Assembly (NCBI RefSeq): GCF_003989795.1
Contig: NZ_RZHG01000008.1
Coordinates: 1 to 64,000, forward strand
DNA from: Vreelandella andesensis
GTDB taxonomy: Bacteria > Pseudomonadota > Gammaproteobacteria > Pseudomonadales > Halomonadaceae
Length of the DNA stretch: 64,000 nt
Direction: 5' to 3'
The notes beneath the pieces are model-generated. The model made no database searches and was not told the origin of the DNA. It worked only from the letters and a program-made list of their open reading frames with translations. Position 1 is the stretch's first letter; the number at the start of each line of letters is the position of its first letter. Below are positions 28,863-39,443 of this stretch, piece by piece. The translations under genes and the position numbers were made by a program.

Positions 28863-30749
28863 ATGCAGCCGCTAAACCAATTGGGCTACTCGCTACTTCG
28901 CACCCTGCGCGATCATCTTCGTCCTCTCATTGCCTATCACCTACTCTTTACACTGTTGGCCTCTGCCCTTCTAGTGCCGATGATCGCGTGGATCTATCGC
29001 GCCTTGCTAGCGCAGCTCAACCGAACAGTGGTAACCAACGATGCACTGATCTCATTGCTATTTAGCCCACTTGGCTTAATGGCAATGCTGGTGGGCCTCG
29101 GTTTTGCATTTTTACTTATTTATTGGCAACAAGCAGGCATGCTGCTGGTTGCTGTTAGACCAAAAGACAACCACTACCGGCTCGCTTTTGAAGCACTCTG
29201 GTTGAGCACCCGTCGCCTACCAGCACTCGCAGGTCTGGTGATCCTTCAGGTAGGCTCCCACTTGCTGCTTCTAGCCCCTTTTATGATGGGTTTAGCGTGG
29301 CTTTATGATGTGTGGTTAAGCAGTATAGATCCTTACTATTTACAACGAACCCGCCCTGCTTCGCTTTGGTATTTTATTGCTTGCGCCCTGCCTTTATTGG
29401 TGGCTTGGCTTTGGCTAGCCGCACGGCTCTACCTTCGCTGGCTACTGGCGCTGCCCTTAGTAGCGTTAGACAACTACTCCCCATTCCAAGCCCTCAAGCG
29501 TAGCGTGCATTTAACTCGTGGCTGGCATCGCTCGATTGGCGTGGCGGTTTTGACACTGCTGATCGTAATTATTAGCCTGCCGATTATCTCTACATGGATA
29601 TTTGATAGTCTCGTAACGCCTCTTTTATGGGGGCTACCCGAACATAATGCTGTGCTGATTCCAGCGATGCTGGCGTATTTAACCAGCTACGTACTTGTCA
29701 CGTTAACCATTACGTTTTTAGGTATTGCTACCAACGCCCTACTATCCGCCTGCCTTTATTTGCAGTTAGCGTATCGCGAAGCGCGCCCTTCTCCTCGTTC
29801 AGAAAACGTTCACCCGGGGCGCCTTGCTTGGGCTATTGAGCTAAGCGTGCTGCTACTAGCCGGGCTACAGGCCTGGTGGATACTTAACAGCTTTGAAATA
29901 CGCGATAACGTAACGGTCATCGCCCATCGTGGAAGCTCAATGAGAGCGCCAGAGAACACCTTATCCGCGATAAGGCAAGCGCTTGAGGACGGTGCTGATG
30001 CCGTAGAATTGGACGTACGGCTCAGTGCTGACAATCAAGTGCTTCTTTATCATGATCGCAGCTTGACGCGCCTGACCGGCGATCGTCGAGAATTTGACAC
30101 GCTTACCCGGGCAGAATTGAGCGAAGTTGATGTAGGTAGCTGGTTTGGCGATGCCTTTCAAAATGAAAGAATTGCTGGATTGGATGATGCACTGGCGTTA
30201 GTGCGAGGACGTGCGGGCCTGATGATTGACATGAAGCCGTCACCGGGCGGCGAAGAAAAGCTCGCCCGCGCCGTATTAGCAACTCTTGAGGCAGAAAGTG
30301 ACATACGATACCGCTGCTGGGCAACTCAGGATAATGCGCTTAATGCTAACGCAACTTGCGGTTTTCCGAATGTGTTCTTAGAAATGCGAATGGCAACGAT
30401 GTCACCCAGTATGGTTTCCTATTTAAAACAGCAAGCGCCTGAATTGCGCGTTACCCTACTTGCCCAACTCATCTTGGCAGGCACATTAGATCGACACCAA
30501 TTCGATGCTTTAGGCCTTCGCCATAATCGCATCACGCCTCAGGAAATTCGTTTGGCTGCGCTTTATAATTATGAAATACATGCCTGGACAGTTAATGATC
30601 GAACGCGCATGTCGACGCTTATCGACCTTGGAGTAGACGCGATAATCACCGACTATCCAGACCGCTTGAGTGAGCTAATAGAAGACCGCCGTGCGCTGAG
30701 CGACGGCGGCCTAATGTTGGTAAAATTGCGCAACTGGTTACGCCAGTAA
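28863..30749 (+). CDS. membrane-anchored glycerophosphodiester phosphodiesterase
   Basis: This 628-aa protein has an N-terminal membrane domain (about residues 1-340, six or more helices, the GDPD-associated membrane domain) and a C-terminal GDPD catalytic TIM barrel. The catalytic part begins at IAHRGSSMRAPENT near 353-366, with the ELDVRLS metal site and YHD following. It would cleave glycerophosphodiesters to glycerol-3-phosphate and an alcohol, probably from membrane lipid turnover. The ATG at 28863 is preferred over a TTG two codons before it; neither has a strong ribosome site. The gene stands alone. Confidence 0.88.
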   Translation: MQPLNQLGYSLLRTLRDHLRPLIAYHLLFTLLASALLVPMIAWIYRALLAQLNRTVVTNDALISLLFSPLGLMAMLVGLGFAFLLIYWQQAGMLLVAVRPKDNHYRLAFEALWLSTRRLPALAGLVILQVGSHLLLLAPFMMGLAWLYDVWLSSIDPYYLQRTRPASLWYFIACALPLLVAWLWLAARLYLRWLLALPLVALDNYSPFQALKRSVHLTRGWHRSIGVAVLTLLIVIISLPIISTWIFDSLVTPLLWGLPEHNAVLIPAMLAYLTSYVLVTLTITFLGIATNALLSACLYLQLAYREARPSPRSENVHPGRLAWAIELSVLLLAGLQAWWILNSFEIRDNVTVIAHRGSSMRAPENTLSAIRQALEDGADAVELDVRLSADNQVLLYHDRSLTRLTGDRREFDTLTRAELSEVDVGSWFGDAFQNERIAGLDDALALVRGRAGLMIDMKPSPGGEEKLARAVLATLEAESDIRYRCWATQDNALNANATCGFPNVFLEMRMATMSPSMVSYLKQQAPELRVTLLAQLILAGTLDRHQFDALGLRHNRITPQEIRLAALYNYEIHAWTVNDRTRMSTLIDLGVDAIITDYPDRLSELIEDRRALSDGGLMLVKLRNWLRQ

Positions 30750-30768
30750 AAAGCTATTTTTATATGAC

Positions 30769-32556
30769 TTAGTCGCCCATCACAATTCCTTCACGACGCG
30801 GGTCGGCACCACCATATAAGCTGCCGTCATCCAGACGCATAATAGCCTGCAGCCCGCTGGTAAGCTCACGTTCGCTGACGCTGTGCCCCCGCTCGCGGAG
30901 CGCCTCAATGGTGTCATCTGGGAAGCGCCCTTCCTCAACAAACACATCGCCCCCCAGTGTAATAGCGTGAGGTAGGCTCAGGGCTTCTTGTGCATTTAAC
31001 CCCCAATCGCGCATGGCCAGCAGTGTACGGGCAGTGTAATGGATAATGGCGGCTCCACCTGGGGAGCCTAAACTCGCCACTAGCTCGCCACTTTCCTGAT
31101 CAAATACCAAGGTTGGGCTCATACTTGAACGGGGACGCTTGCCAGGTTCAACGCGGTTGGCGACGGGCTCGCCATCAATTTCTGGAACAAACGAGAAATC
31201 GGTCAGCTCATTATTCAGCAAGTAACCACCCGCCAACCCGGTTCCACCATCAGCCAAAATACGTGAACCAAAGGCTTGCTCAATGGTTGTTGTCATCGCA
31301 ACTGCATTGCCCTCTTCATCCACAATACTAATGTGGCTAGTACCATATTCAGGCTGTTCAGGTTGGCTTGCTAAGCTAACGGATAGTTCGCCGGGGTTAC
31401 CTGGTTTAGCGTTACCCCCCATACTTTTATCACCGATCAATGCACTTCGCTTCGCTAAATATTCTGGCGCCAGCATGAGTGTCCAATCTCCCCCCGGTGC
31501 CTCAACAAAGTCGGGATCGCCAATATAGCGGCCGCGGTCAGCAAACGCCAAGCGAGAAGCCTCTAAGAACTGGTGTAACCAACCACTACTGCTCACGCCA
31601 TTCTCTAACGGCGCTTCAAGCAAAGGCTGCTGATCCAACATGCCCAAAATTTGCATCACCGTTAGGTGGCCCGAAGAAGGGGGTGGAAAGCCGCAAACTT
31701 CCCATTGCTGCCACGGTGTACATAGCGGATCTCTTTCTAAGGCAGCATAGCCACTCAGGTCGTCAACCGATAACTCACCTGGCCGCACGGGATGCGATTG
31801 CACGCGCTCCACAAGATCCAGCGCAATATCACCCTCATACAGCGCTAAACTGCCCTCTTCGGCAATTCGACGCAAAATAACAGCCAATGCAGGATTTTTG
31901 AGTGTGTCACCTACCGCTAGCGGGTTCCCATCATCAGTGTAGTAAAAGTCACTCGCTAGGGCATTTTCACGCAGGGCCGTGTCATTGGCTAAGCTTGTGT
32001 GCAAGCGTTGACTAACGGCAAAGCCTTCTTCAGCGAGTGTAATGGCAGGCATTAACAATGATTTCCAAGACAACAGACCGTGCTCTGCATGAGCCATTTC
32101 AAGCATACGCACCGTGCCCGGCACCCCAACGGATAAACCACTTGCTACGGCATCCGCAAAATCAAGCGGCTCACCGTTCTCAGTAAATAACTCACCCGTT
32201 GCCGCGGCTGGTGCCGTCTCGCGGCCATCGTATGCCTGGACATCACGACCATCGTAATGCATTAAAAAGGCACCACCGCCAATACCACTTGATTGTGGCT
32301 CCACAAGTGCCAGCACCATTTGCACAGCGACGGCAGCATCAATAGCATTGCCACCTGCTTTTAACACCTGATAACCCGCATCGGTTGCCAACGGATTTGC
32401 CGCCGCTACCGCAAATGTTGAAGCTTCCCAGCCAGGTTTTTCTTCAAAGCCTGACCCCACCTCAGGAGTAATAGAGGGCACTTCATAACTAAATCCCCAG
32501 CTATACAGAGGCACTAACATTAAGCCTGTTAGCATTAAAAACCGTTTTGGCAGCAT
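30769..32556 (-). CDS. ggt: gamma-glutamyltransferase
   Basis: This 595-aa periplasmic enzyme hydrolyses or transpeptidates glutathione and other gamma-glutamyl compounds. It is made as a precursor that cleaves itself before a conserved threonine, here Thr406 in the YGTSHISIVD motif. A signal peptide (MLPKRFLMLTGLML...) opens the protein. The start at 32556 is chosen because GGAG lies 7 bp upstream; 14 extra upstream codons lack a site and would precede the signal. SSGIGGG near 90 and SPGGAA near 500 are further family motifs. Glutathione exported by CydDC could be a source of substrate, which is an inference. Confidence 0.92.
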   Translation of the reverse strand: MLPKRFLMLTGLMLVPLYSWGFSYEVPSITPEVGSGFEEKPGWEASTFAVAAANPLATDAGYQVLKAGGNAIDAAVAVQMVLALVEPQSSGIGGGAFLMHYDGRDVQAYDGRETAPAAATGELFTENGEPLDFADAVASGLSVGVPGTVRMLEMAHAEHGLLSWKSLLMPAITLAEEGFAVSQRLHTSLANDTALRENALASDFYYTDDGNPLAVGDTLKNPALAVILRRIAEEGSLALYEGDIALDLVERVQSHPVRPGELSVDDLSGYAALERDPLCTPWQQWEVCGFPPPSSGHLTVMQILGMLDQQPLLEAPLENGVSSSGWLHQFLEASRLAFADRGRYIGDPDFVEAPGGDWTLMLAPEYLAKRSALIGDKSMGGNAKPGNPGELSVSLASQPEQPEYGTSHISIVDEEGNAVAMTTTIEQAFGSRILADGGTGLAGGYLLNNELTDFSFVPEIDGEPVANRVEPGKRPRSSMSPTLVFDQESGELVASLGSPGGAAIIHYTARTLLAMRDWGLNAQEALSLPHAITLGGDVFVEEGRFPDDTIEALRERGHSVSERELTSGLQAIMRLDDGSLYGGADPRREGIVMGD

Positions 32557-32694
32557 GCTTTCTCTCCAACGACGATGACTAGCGCACGTGTTTTTCACGG
32601 CGCTTCAACATTCATTAACTCAACCAAAGCGTAGCCTATAAAACGCAGTCGCCCGACACAATGGCCGGGCGAGATCAGAAAAGCAGCCGATTAT

Positions 32695-35079
32695 TTATTC
32701 GATGGTTTCACCCGCCAACATAAACCAGGTTTCCAACACTGCATCTGGGTTTAAAGAGACCGAGTCAATTCCCTGTTCCATTAACCATTTTGCCAGGTCC
32801 GGATGATCGGAAGGGCCTTGTCCACAAATGCCAACATACTTCCCTTTAGCTTTACATGCTTTGATGGCCATGGCCAAGAGTTTTTTCACCGCTGGATTTC
32901 GCTCATCAAACAAGTGCGCAACGATACCTGAGTCCCGATCGAGACCAAGCGTAAGCTGTGTCAGATCGTTGGAGCCAATAGAGAAACCATCAAAGTATTC
33001 AAGGAACTCATCGGCCAATAGCGCATTGGCAGGCAGCTCACACATCATGATGACTTTTAAGCCATCAGGATTAGACTCGCCACCTCGCGGCAAGCCGTTA
33101 GCCGCAAGCAACTTTACTACCTCACGTGCTTCATCGGTAGTGCGAACGAAGGGCACCATGATTTCAACATTATCAAAGCCCATTTCTTCACGAACGCGCT
33201 TAAGTGCTCGACACTCAAGCTCAAAACAAGGCCTAAAAGCATCCGAGATATAACGCGAAGCTCCCCTGAAACCAAGCATTGGGTTCTCTTCACCGGGTTC
33301 ATAAAGCTTGCCACCGATAAGGTTCTCGTACTCATTCGATTTAAAATCAGAGAGCCGCACAATCACTCGCTCAGGATGGAAAGCAGCAGCTAGTGTTGAG
33401 ATACCTTCGACCAACTTATCAACATAAAAACTAACGGGATCATCATAACCGGCAGTACGCAAATCAATGACCTGCCGAAGATCAGCGGGGAGCGTATCAT
33501 AATCCAACAGCGCCTTGGGATGCACACCGATCATACGGTTAATGATGAATTCCAACCTCGCAAGGCCAACCCCAGCATGAGGTAAGCCCGCAAAGCCAAA
33601 CGCGCGATCCGGGTTACCCACGTTCATCATTATCTTAAAAGGAATCTCAGGCATCGCGTCGACGCTTGATACCTTGCAATCAAATGCCAGAAGACCTTCA
33701 TATACGTGACCCGTATCACCTTCAGCACAGGACACTGTGACATCAATGCCTTCTTTAAGTTGGGTGGTAGCATCCCCACAACCCACTACCGCCGGAATAC
33801 CAAGTTCCCTGGCAATAATGGCTGCGTGGCAGGTTCGGCCGCCACGGTTAGTAACAATCGCGGAGGCACGCTTCATGATCGGCTCCCAATCCGGGTCGGT
33901 CATGTCGGTCACCAGGATGTCACCCTCTTGAACCTTGTCCATTTCTTCAGGGCTGAACACTGTTTTTACCGTGCCACTACCAATCCGCTGACCAATCGCT
34001 CGCCCAGTAATCAACGTGCGTCCTTTCTCACGCAGGTGGAAGCGTTCCAACTTGCCTCCTTCCTGTTGTGAAACAACGGTTTCAGGTCGCGCTTGAACGA
34101 TGTAAAGCTTGCCATCATCACCATCCAGTGCCCATTCAATATCCATCGGACGCTGATAGTGGTTTTCAATGGTCATGGCTTGCCGTGCAAGATCCATGAT
34201 CTGCTCATCGTTAATACAGAACCGACCACGGTCTTTAAGAGGCACATCAACGGTTTCAACTGACTTACCGGCGCTGGTATCTTTCCCGTAAACCATTTTG
34301 ATCAGCTTAGAGCCCAGTGTCCGGCGTAGGACGGCAGGACGGCCCGCTGCAAGCGTGGGCTTATGAACATAAAACTCATCAGGATTGACAGCCCCTTGGA
34401 CAACGGTTTCACCAAGCCCCCACGAAGCAGTAACGAACACGGCGTCACGGTAACCAGACTCAGTATCCAGAGTAAACATAACCCCGGAAGCGCCTGTCTC
34501 AGAACGAACCATCTTTTGCACGCCAGCAGACAGCGCGACGTTTTCATGAGCGTAACCACGATGTACTCGGTAAGAAATAGCGCGGTCGTTAAATAGCGAT
34601 GCAAACACTTCATGCACCGCCTGCTTAATATTGTCGAAACCTTCAATATTAAGAAACGTTTCCTGCTGACCTGCAAAAGACGCATCGGGCAGATCTTCTG
34701 CCGTTGCCGAGCTACGTACAGCAACTTTTAAACTGGGATGCTTGACCTGAAGCTGCTTGTAGGCATCGCGTAAAGCATTTTCAAATGCGGGGGGAAGTGG
34801 CGTGTCGATAATCCACTGGCGGATAGTCTTGCCTGCCTCAGCCAGCGCTTTAACATCATCAACATCAAGGCGAGCGAGGGTGGCATTAATACGATCGTTT
34901 AATCCTTCGTGAGAGAGAAACTCTCGATAGGCAAGGGCCGTCGTGGCAAATCCACCTGGCACGGTCACGCCTACACCTGACAAGTTTGAGATCATTTCGC
35001 CAAGCGAAGCGTTTTTACCACCCACGCGTTCGACATCTGCCATTCCTAGCTGATCGAACCATAGAATGTACTCTTCCAC
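32695..35079 (-). CDS. ppsA: phosphoenolpyruvate synthase
   Basis: This 794-aa enzyme converts pyruvate, ATP and water to PEP, AMP and phosphate in gluconeogenesis. The N-terminal ATP-grasp domain, the swivelling phosphohistidine domain with catalytic His418 in GGRTCHAAI, and the C-terminal PEP-binding barrel with GSNDLTQL are in order. It is divergent from ppsR, its own kinase/pyrophosphorylase, with a 264-bp shared control region. A GC-rich hairpin (TCGCCCG...CGGGCGA, 32649-32672) follows the stop but lacks a U tract. Confidence 0.97.
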   Translation of the reverse strand: MEEYILWFDQLGMADVERVGGKNASLGEMISNLSGVGVTVPGGFATTALAYREFLSHEGLNDRINATLARLDVDDVKALAEAGKTIRQWIIDTPLPPAFENALRDAYKQLQVKHPSLKVAVRSSATAEDLPDASFAGQQETFLNIEGFDNIKQAVHEVFASLFNDRAISYRVHRGYAHENVALSAGVQKMVRSETGASGVMFTLDTESGYRDAVFVTASWGLGETVVQGAVNPDEFYVHKPTLAAGRPAVLRRTLGSKLIKMVYGKDTSAGKSVETVDVPLKDRGRFCINDEQIMDLARQAMTIENHYQRPMDIEWALDGDDGKLYIVQARPETVVSQQEGGKLERFHLREKGRTLITGRAIGQRIGSGTVKTVFSPEEMDKVQEGDILVTDMTDPDWEPIMKRASAIVTNRGGRTCHAAIIARELGIPAVVGCGDATTQLKEGIDVTVSCAEGDTGHVYEGLLAFDCKVSSVDAMPEIPFKIMMNVGNPDRAFGFAGLPHAGVGLARLEFIINRMIGVHPKALLDYDTLPADLRQVIDLRTAGYDDPVSFYVDKLVEGISTLAAAFHPERVIVRLSDFKSNEYENLIGGKLYEPGEENPMLGFRGASRYISDAFRPCFELECRALKRVREEMGFDNVEIMVPFVRTTDEAREVVKLLAANGLPRGGESNPDGLKVIMMCELPANALLADEFLEYFDGFSIGSNDLTQLTLGLDRDSGIVAHLFDERNPAVKKLLAMAIKACKAKGKYVGICGQGPSDHPDLAKWLMEQGIDSVSLNPDAVLETWFMLAGETIE

Positions 35080-35343
35080 GCAACCCCCTCGCTTTTAAAC
35101 TGCTTTGCGACCCAAAAGGCCGACGCTAATTGACTTTGTACACTAGCATCGACGCGCCTCATTCGCCATTGGTCTAATAGCGAACGAAGTGGAGGATTTT
35201 TACAACAAACCTTAGTAAATAGCTTTTTATGTAGTTTTTATTATGTAACTTTCTGCCTATCGCCATGTGAATTGCTTGACAACGATTGTGCTAATCCATG
35301 GCTCAACCCACAATAGCTGCTTTACTTATTGACGGATTTTGAG

Positions 35344-36177
35344 ATGAAGCGAACAGCCTTTTTTATTTCTGATGGTACTGGCATTACAGCAGAAAGCCTT
35401 GGGCGTAGTCTGCTAGCTCAATTTAGTGATGTTGAAATTGACATGCTGACAAAGCCCTACATTGATACCGTGGAGAAAGCCCAAGCATTAGCCGAAATAA
35501 TCGAGTCTACCGCCAACCGAGACGGCCAGCGCCCAATTATCATTGACACCATCGTGGATGAGGATATTCGCAACGTCATTCGGCAGGCCTCCGGCTTTAA
35601 GGTGGATATATTCTCGACCTTTTTAGAGCCTTTAGAGCAAGAATTAGAAACGCACTCTTCTTACAGCGTCGGTAGGACACACTCGATTGGTAGCGATGAC
35701 GTCTATATGGATCGTATTCACTCCGTCCATTTTGCACTGGATAATGATGACGGCGCACGGACTCACCAATACGACAAAGCCGATATTATTCTAGTGGGCG
35801 TTTCACGCTGTGGAAAAACCCCGACCTCGCTTTATCTAGCCCTTCAATTCGGCATTCGAGCAGCTAACTATCCGCTGACTGAAGATGACTTGGATGAAGA
35901 TGGCAGTTTAAAACTGCCTAAAGCCTTAGCACCCCATAGGCAAAAGCTGTTTGGTTTAACGATTGATGCTCGCAGGCTGGCGGCCATACGCAATGAACGC
36001 CGCCCAAACAGCCGCTACAGTTCAATGGATCAGTGTTTGCAAGAAGTTGAACAGGCTGAATCACTTTATCGCTCAATGCACATTCCGTTTATCGATACGA
36101 CGCGTTTTTCAGTAGAAGAAATATCAACCCGAATGATCGCAGAGACAGGCTTAGCGAGACGCTTTTCTCCCCGCTAA
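35344..36177 (+). CDS. ppsR: PEP synthase regulatory kinase/pyrophosphorylase
   Basis: This 277-aa bifunctional regulator phosphorylates and dephosphorylates a threonine of PpsA using ADP and phosphate. It has the [11 protein letters not shown] opening and the P-loop-like [11 protein letters not shown] near 152-162. The ATG at 35344 is preferred over a TTG five codons earlier. It is divergently paired with its target ppsA, a typical arrangement. TTGACA at 35276-35281 could be a -35 element, but no good -10 is visible at the right distance. Confidence 0.95.
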   Translation: MKRTAFFISDGTGITAESLGRSLLAQFSDVEIDMLTKPYIDTVEKAQALAEIIESTANRDGQRPIIIDTIVDEDIRNVIRQASGFKVDIFSTFLEPLEQELETHSSYSVGRTHSIGSDDVYMDRIHSVHFALDNDDGARTHQYDKADIILVGVSRCGKTPTSLYLALQFGIRAANYPLTEDDLDEDGSLKLPKALAPHRQKLFGLTIDARRLAAIRNERRPNSRYSSMDQCLQEVEQAESLYRSMHIPFIDTTRFSVEEISTRMIAETGLARRFSPR

Positions 36178-36186
36178 GCTAAACCA

Positions 36187-36765
36187 TTACATTCCCTTGG
36201 GGGCAAATATTCCTGGAGCGTTTCGCCAATAGCCTTTGTAATCCATACCAAAGCCGAAAACGTAACGATCTGCGACTTCTAGACTGCAGTAATCGGCTTT
36301 TAAGCCAGGCACCGCTTTACGGTCGTGTTGCTTGTCCACTAGCACGGCCGTTGTAACGCTCGCTGCCTGAGCTTCCTTGCAGTAGGCAAGAATGGCCGCC
36401 AATGTAGACCCCTCATCAAGAATGTCATCGACGATGACTACGTGGCGACCCGCCATGGGAATTTCCGGGGATACGCGCCAAAAAAGTTCGCCACCGCGCA
36501 ACTCGTTTCGGTAACGGGTCGCATGCAGATAATCAACTTCGAGAGGGAAACCTAACCGAGTTAGCAGATGTCCTGTGGTAATTAAACCGCCATTCATAAC
36601 GCAGTAAAAAACCGGTAACTTATCCCCTAGATCTTTGCTAATCGCGGCAGCCATGCGGTCTAACGCCCGCTCAACCTGTTCTTGAGAAATTAAGCAGTCA
36701 GCGTTATCCATGAGCTCACGCATTGAGTCAAGCGACTCAAGCGCCTCTTTATCCAGTTTGGACAT
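36187..36765 (-). CDS. hpt: hypoxanthine-guanine phosphoribosyltransferase
   Basis: This 192-aa type I phosphoribosyltransferase salvages hypoxanthine (and guanine) to nucleotides. The PRPP motif VVIVDDILDEGST is near 109-121, and the C-terminal hood has a VFGFGMDY motif near 167-174. GGAG precedes the ATG by 8 bp. It is the last gene of the psrA-ldt-nagZ-hpt run and converges with ppsR with only 9 bp between stops. It would use the product of the adenine deaminase. Confidence 0.9.
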   Translation of the reverse strand: MSKLDKEALESLDSMRELMDNADCLISQEQVERALDRMAAAISKDLGDKLPVFYCVMNGGLITTGHLLTRLGFPLEVDYLHATRYRNELRGGELFWRVSPEIPMAGRHVVIVDDILDEGSTLAAILAYCKEAQAASVTTAVLVDKQHDRKAVPGLKADYCSLEVADRYVFGFGMDYKGYWRNAPGIFAPKGM

Positions 36766-36835
36766 TGGGTTACTCCAAGAAGGGGTTAACTCGTCAATGA
36801 CTTAAAAACGAGAAATAACTTAAGAAAGGAAGGGC

Positions 36836-37846
36836 TTAATTCGCCAACGCTTCTAATTTGGCGTGGGTGCGCCGCCAGCGGCCTAGCGCCGTTAGCGCAT
36901 CGACATCAGGGCGGGCCCGCCCATAGCGAAGTTTGGCTGGTCGTTTACTTTGCAGCCCTTGGCATGCTTCCACGATTTCTAATGCTGCAGCACGATCATT
37001 ACAAACCAGCAGCATGTCGCATCCGGCTGCAAGAGCAGCGCTGGCGCGCGCTTTTGGGTCGCCCGCTTCATGAGCACCCGTCATGCTTAAATCGTCTGAA
37101 AAAATACAGCCTTTAAAGCCCAGGGACTCTCTTAACATTCCCAACCAATTAGGAGAAAAACCGGCAGGACGCGAGTCAAATGCGCTGTAGATAACGTGGG
37201 CAGGCATAACACCATCAAGCTGGGTTGCAAGTTGGGTAAACGGAACTAGATCACGCTGCTTAATAAGTGCCAAGGGGCGATCATCCACGGGTAACGCCAC
37301 ATGGGAGTCAGCGGCAACGCCACCGTGACCAGGAAAATGCTTGCCTACCGCCGCCATACCCGCCTCATGCAAACCGTTGATAAAGCTTTGTCCCAGCGCA
37401 GCAACGCTTGCTGGATCAGTGCTAAAGCTACGATCACCGATAACGCTGGATATACCACTTTCAACATCTAATACAGGAGCAAAGCTGATATCGAGACCAC
37501 AAGCGGCCATTTCCATGCCCAATAACCAACCCGCGTCTTTTGCTAATGTAAGGCCGGATGATGGGTCCCCAGCAAATTGATCGCCAATGCGTGCCATGGC
37601 AGGCATGCGAGTAACACCTTCTTTGATTCGCTGAACCCGACCACCTTCTTGATCGATACCAAGTAAAAGATCGCTGCGCACACGACGAATATCAGTGCAA
37701 AGCTTTCGAACCTGGTAAGCATTTTCGACGTTTCTAGCAAATAAAATGACACCACCCACCGCGGGGTCCATCAAAAGATGTTTTTCAGCTTTGGTTAATC
37801 GCTGCCCTTCAAGGTCGAGCATGACCGGGCCTAAAAATTGAGTCAT
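36836..37846 (-). CDS. nagZ: beta-N-acetylhexosaminidase NagZ
   Basis: This 336-aa cytoplasmic family-3 glycosidase removes GlcNAc from anhydromuropeptides during cell-wall recycling. The [19 protein letters not shown] (near 170-176, with the catalytic His) and FSDDLSM (catalytic Asp) motifs are present. Its products can act as inducers of AmpC-type beta-lactamases in related bacteria. It lies 81 bp after the L,D-transpeptidase gene and downstream of psrA, as in Pseudomonas, where psrA and nagZ are neighbours. Confidence 0.95.
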   Translation of the reverse strand: MTQFLGPVMLDLEGQRLTKAEKHLLMDPAVGGVILFARNVENAYQVRKLCTDIRRVRSDLLLGIDQEGGRVQRIKEGVTRMPAMARIGDQFAGDPSSGLTLAKDAGWLLGMEMAACGLDISFAPVLDVESGISSVIGDRSFSTDPASVAALGQSFINGLHEAGMAAVGKHFPGHGGVAADSHVALPVDDRPLALIKQRDLVPFTQLATQLDGVMPAHVIYSAFDSRPAGFSPNWLGMLRESLGFKGCIFSDDLSMTGAHEAGDPKARASAALAAGCDMLLVCNDRAAALEIVEACQGLQSKRPAKLRYGRARPDVDALTALGRWRRTHAKLEALAN

Positions 37847-37927
37847 TGTGATGGATCCAACAAAAAGGCCGTCAATTTTAGTTGATCAGTCTCGGGTGTC
37901 AAAAAATCATTAATACGCTGCCTAGGG

Positions 37928-38449
37928 CTAACCATCGTGAAGCCAAACAGGCGTGCCGGGCTGCGCATGATCAAAAAGGTAAAGCAAATCACTATTTCGT
38001 AACCGAATACAGCCGTGTGAAGCAGCAATGCCCATCGGTTGATCAGGCGGTGTGCCGTGAAGATAGATGTAACGACGCTGCGAATCGACACACCCGCCTC
38101 GGTTCACGCCTTTCTCTAACCCACAAAGCCATAAAATGCGCGTTAATATCCAGTCACGGTGGGGAAAATCTGCTGCAAGCATCGACGAAAACACCTCCCC
38201 CGTCCATCGACGCCCCCGAAAAACGGCGTTATCAGGCAAGTCGCGACCTATCGATGCGCGAATATAATGCCACCCTAGCGGGGTCTGACCACTCCCCTCT
38301 TGCTGCCCTACGCCTTTCTCGCCGGTTGACACTGCGCACGTATACTGCAGCGTGCGACCCTGCCACCAGCATAGCTGCTGGTGCTTTGTATTGATTTCTA
38401 TCCACCCTTCGTTTTCTGGGGGCAACTTAGCTAGCGCAGGCGTTCGCAT
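37928..38449 (-). CDS. L,D-transpeptidase (YkuD domain)
   Basis: This 173-aa protein carries the YkuD catalytic motif HGTPPDQPMGIAASHGCIRL, with the nucleophile cysteine in SHGC near 147. The domain crosslinks peptidoglycan or attaches lipoproteins to it. No clear signal peptide is visible, so it may act after export by another route, or it is a short YafK/ErfK relative. The start at 38449 has AAGGA nearby; two earlier ATGs in frame are less well placed. It overlaps the end of psrA by 23 bp, and it sits next to nagZ, so the run groups cell-wall genes. Confidence 0.85.
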   Translation of the reverse strand: MRTPALAKLPPENEGWIEINTKHQQLCWWQGRTLQYTCAVSTGEKGVGQQEGSGQTPLGWHYIRASIGRDLPDNAVFRGRRWTGEVFSSMLAADFPHRDWILTRILWLCGLEKGVNRGGCVDSQRRYIYLHGTPPDQPMGIAASHGCIRLRNSDLLYLFDHAQPGTPVWLHDG

Positions 38450-39104
38450 AATGTCCTTCATCAACAGCAGACGGCAAAGGCGCATTCATGCCTGCAACTA
38501 CCACCGGGCGTAATCGTTTTACTAAATCTCTTACTGTTACTTGTTCATTATAGTCTTTCGCGGCTATGTCTCGAAGCGCATCTAAGCCAGACAGCGTAAA
38601 AATCACGGTGCCAAGCATAAAATGAAGTCGCCAGAAACGCTCAGCATCAGGTAATTCTGGTGTTGCTTGGCGCACCAGCTCAGTAAAGCGGGTAAAGACA
38701 TCACCATACTGCTGTTGGATATAACGACGCAGATGCCCTTGTGCTTGGCTATACGCCAACCCTAGTAGGCGCATAAACACCTTAAGGCTATTACGCTCAG
38801 CAGGGACTGCCAGCACCGTACCAGCCATTGTTTCCAACAGCACTTCTAGGGGAATCACATCACCTTTGTACTTTACTTCAAGCTCATCAAGCGCCGTATG
38901 AAAGCGTTGCGAAAATGGATCTAAGTAACGCGCAAATACTGCTTGGATAAGCGCCTTTTTAGAGCCAAAGTGGTAATTGACAGCAGCCAAGTTAACCCGC
39001 GCTTTACTGGTGATATTTCGCAGCGATGTTTCAGCAAAACCACGCTCGGCAAACAACACCTCAGCGGTATCGAGGATACGCGTTACCGTATCAGATTGCG
39101 CCAT
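38427..39104 (-). CDS. psrA: TetR-family regulator PsrA
   Basis: This 225-aa protein is strikingly like Pseudomonas PsrA at its N-terminus (MAQSDTVTRILDTAEVLFAE, then NLAAVNYHFGSKKALI), which forms the helix-turn-helix. The C-terminal ligand domain contains FMRLLGLAYSQAQGHLRRY. PsrA senses long-chain fatty acids, controls beta-oxidation genes and affects rpoS in Pseudomonas. The gene is divergent from lexA and heads the ldt-nagZ-hpt run. GGAGGG precedes the ATG, and a candidate self-operator overlaps this region. Confidence 0.92.
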   Translation of the reverse strand: MAQSDTVTRILDTAEVLFAERGFAETSLRNITSKARVNLAAVNYHFGSKKALIQAVFARYLDPFSQRFHTALDELEVKYKGDVIPLEVLLETMAGTVLAVPAERNSLKVFMRLLGLAYSQAQGHLRRYIQQQYGDVFTRFTELVRQATPELPDAERFWRLHFMLGTVIFTLSGLDALRDIAAKDYNEQVTVRDLVKRLRPVVVAGMNAPLPSAVDEGHYANACAS

Positions 39105-39117
39105 AGCGCCCTCCAGA

Positions 39118-39129
39118 AAACGAGTGTTT
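39118..39129. promoter_or_regulatory. psrA: candidate PsrA operator in front of psrA
   Basis: AAAC-GAGT-GTTT is a perfect inverted repeat matching the core of the PsrA consensus (AAAC, 2-4 bp, GTTT). It lies 14 bp before the psrA start codon, close to the ribosome site. Pseudomonas PsrA represses its own promoter, so autoregulation is likely here. The flanking bases are A and A rather than the preferred G/C. Confidence 0.5.
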
Positions 39130-39372
39130 AAAACATCATTAAATACTATGCCATAACGCTATTTGGCTCAATCACTTATCTCTTGCATTTCAATCATCGC
39201 TTAAATGCACCTGGGTTGCATATTCAATCACTTGCTGCAAAACGCTATCGAATTTGCCCTCTAGCTAGATAGCAACGCTCCAACGTTCATAACCCTTCTT
39301 TCTATTTTGCTCTCATCACTAAAGCGACTGGTGCCACAAGACGCTCTTGCATGTACTGGACAGAGCAACATA

Positions 39373-39407
39373 CTGTATACTTAACCACATACTGTTTAAA
39401 CCGACAT
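39373..39407 (+). promoter_or_regulatory. lexA: two degenerate LexA (SOS) boxes upstream of lexA
   Basis: CTGTATACTTAACCAC (39373-39388) and CTGTTTAAACCGACAT (39392-39407) both begin CTGT and have the 16-bp length of an SOS box, but end CAC and CAT instead of CAG. E. coli lexA also has two boxes in tandem. The start-to-start spacing here is 19 bp. Confidence 0.55.
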
Positions 39408-39443
39408 GTAGCTACTGTCTTGTTCAATTTTTTGGAGTTTGTT

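Noticed and set aside
37843-38091. 82-codon frame between nagZ and the L,D-transpeptidase gene
   Set aside because: It mostly overlaps the well-supported transpeptidase in another frame.
39351-39443. 31-codon extension of LexA
   Set aside because: It covers the operator region; TTGGAG and the normal LexA N-terminus support 39444.
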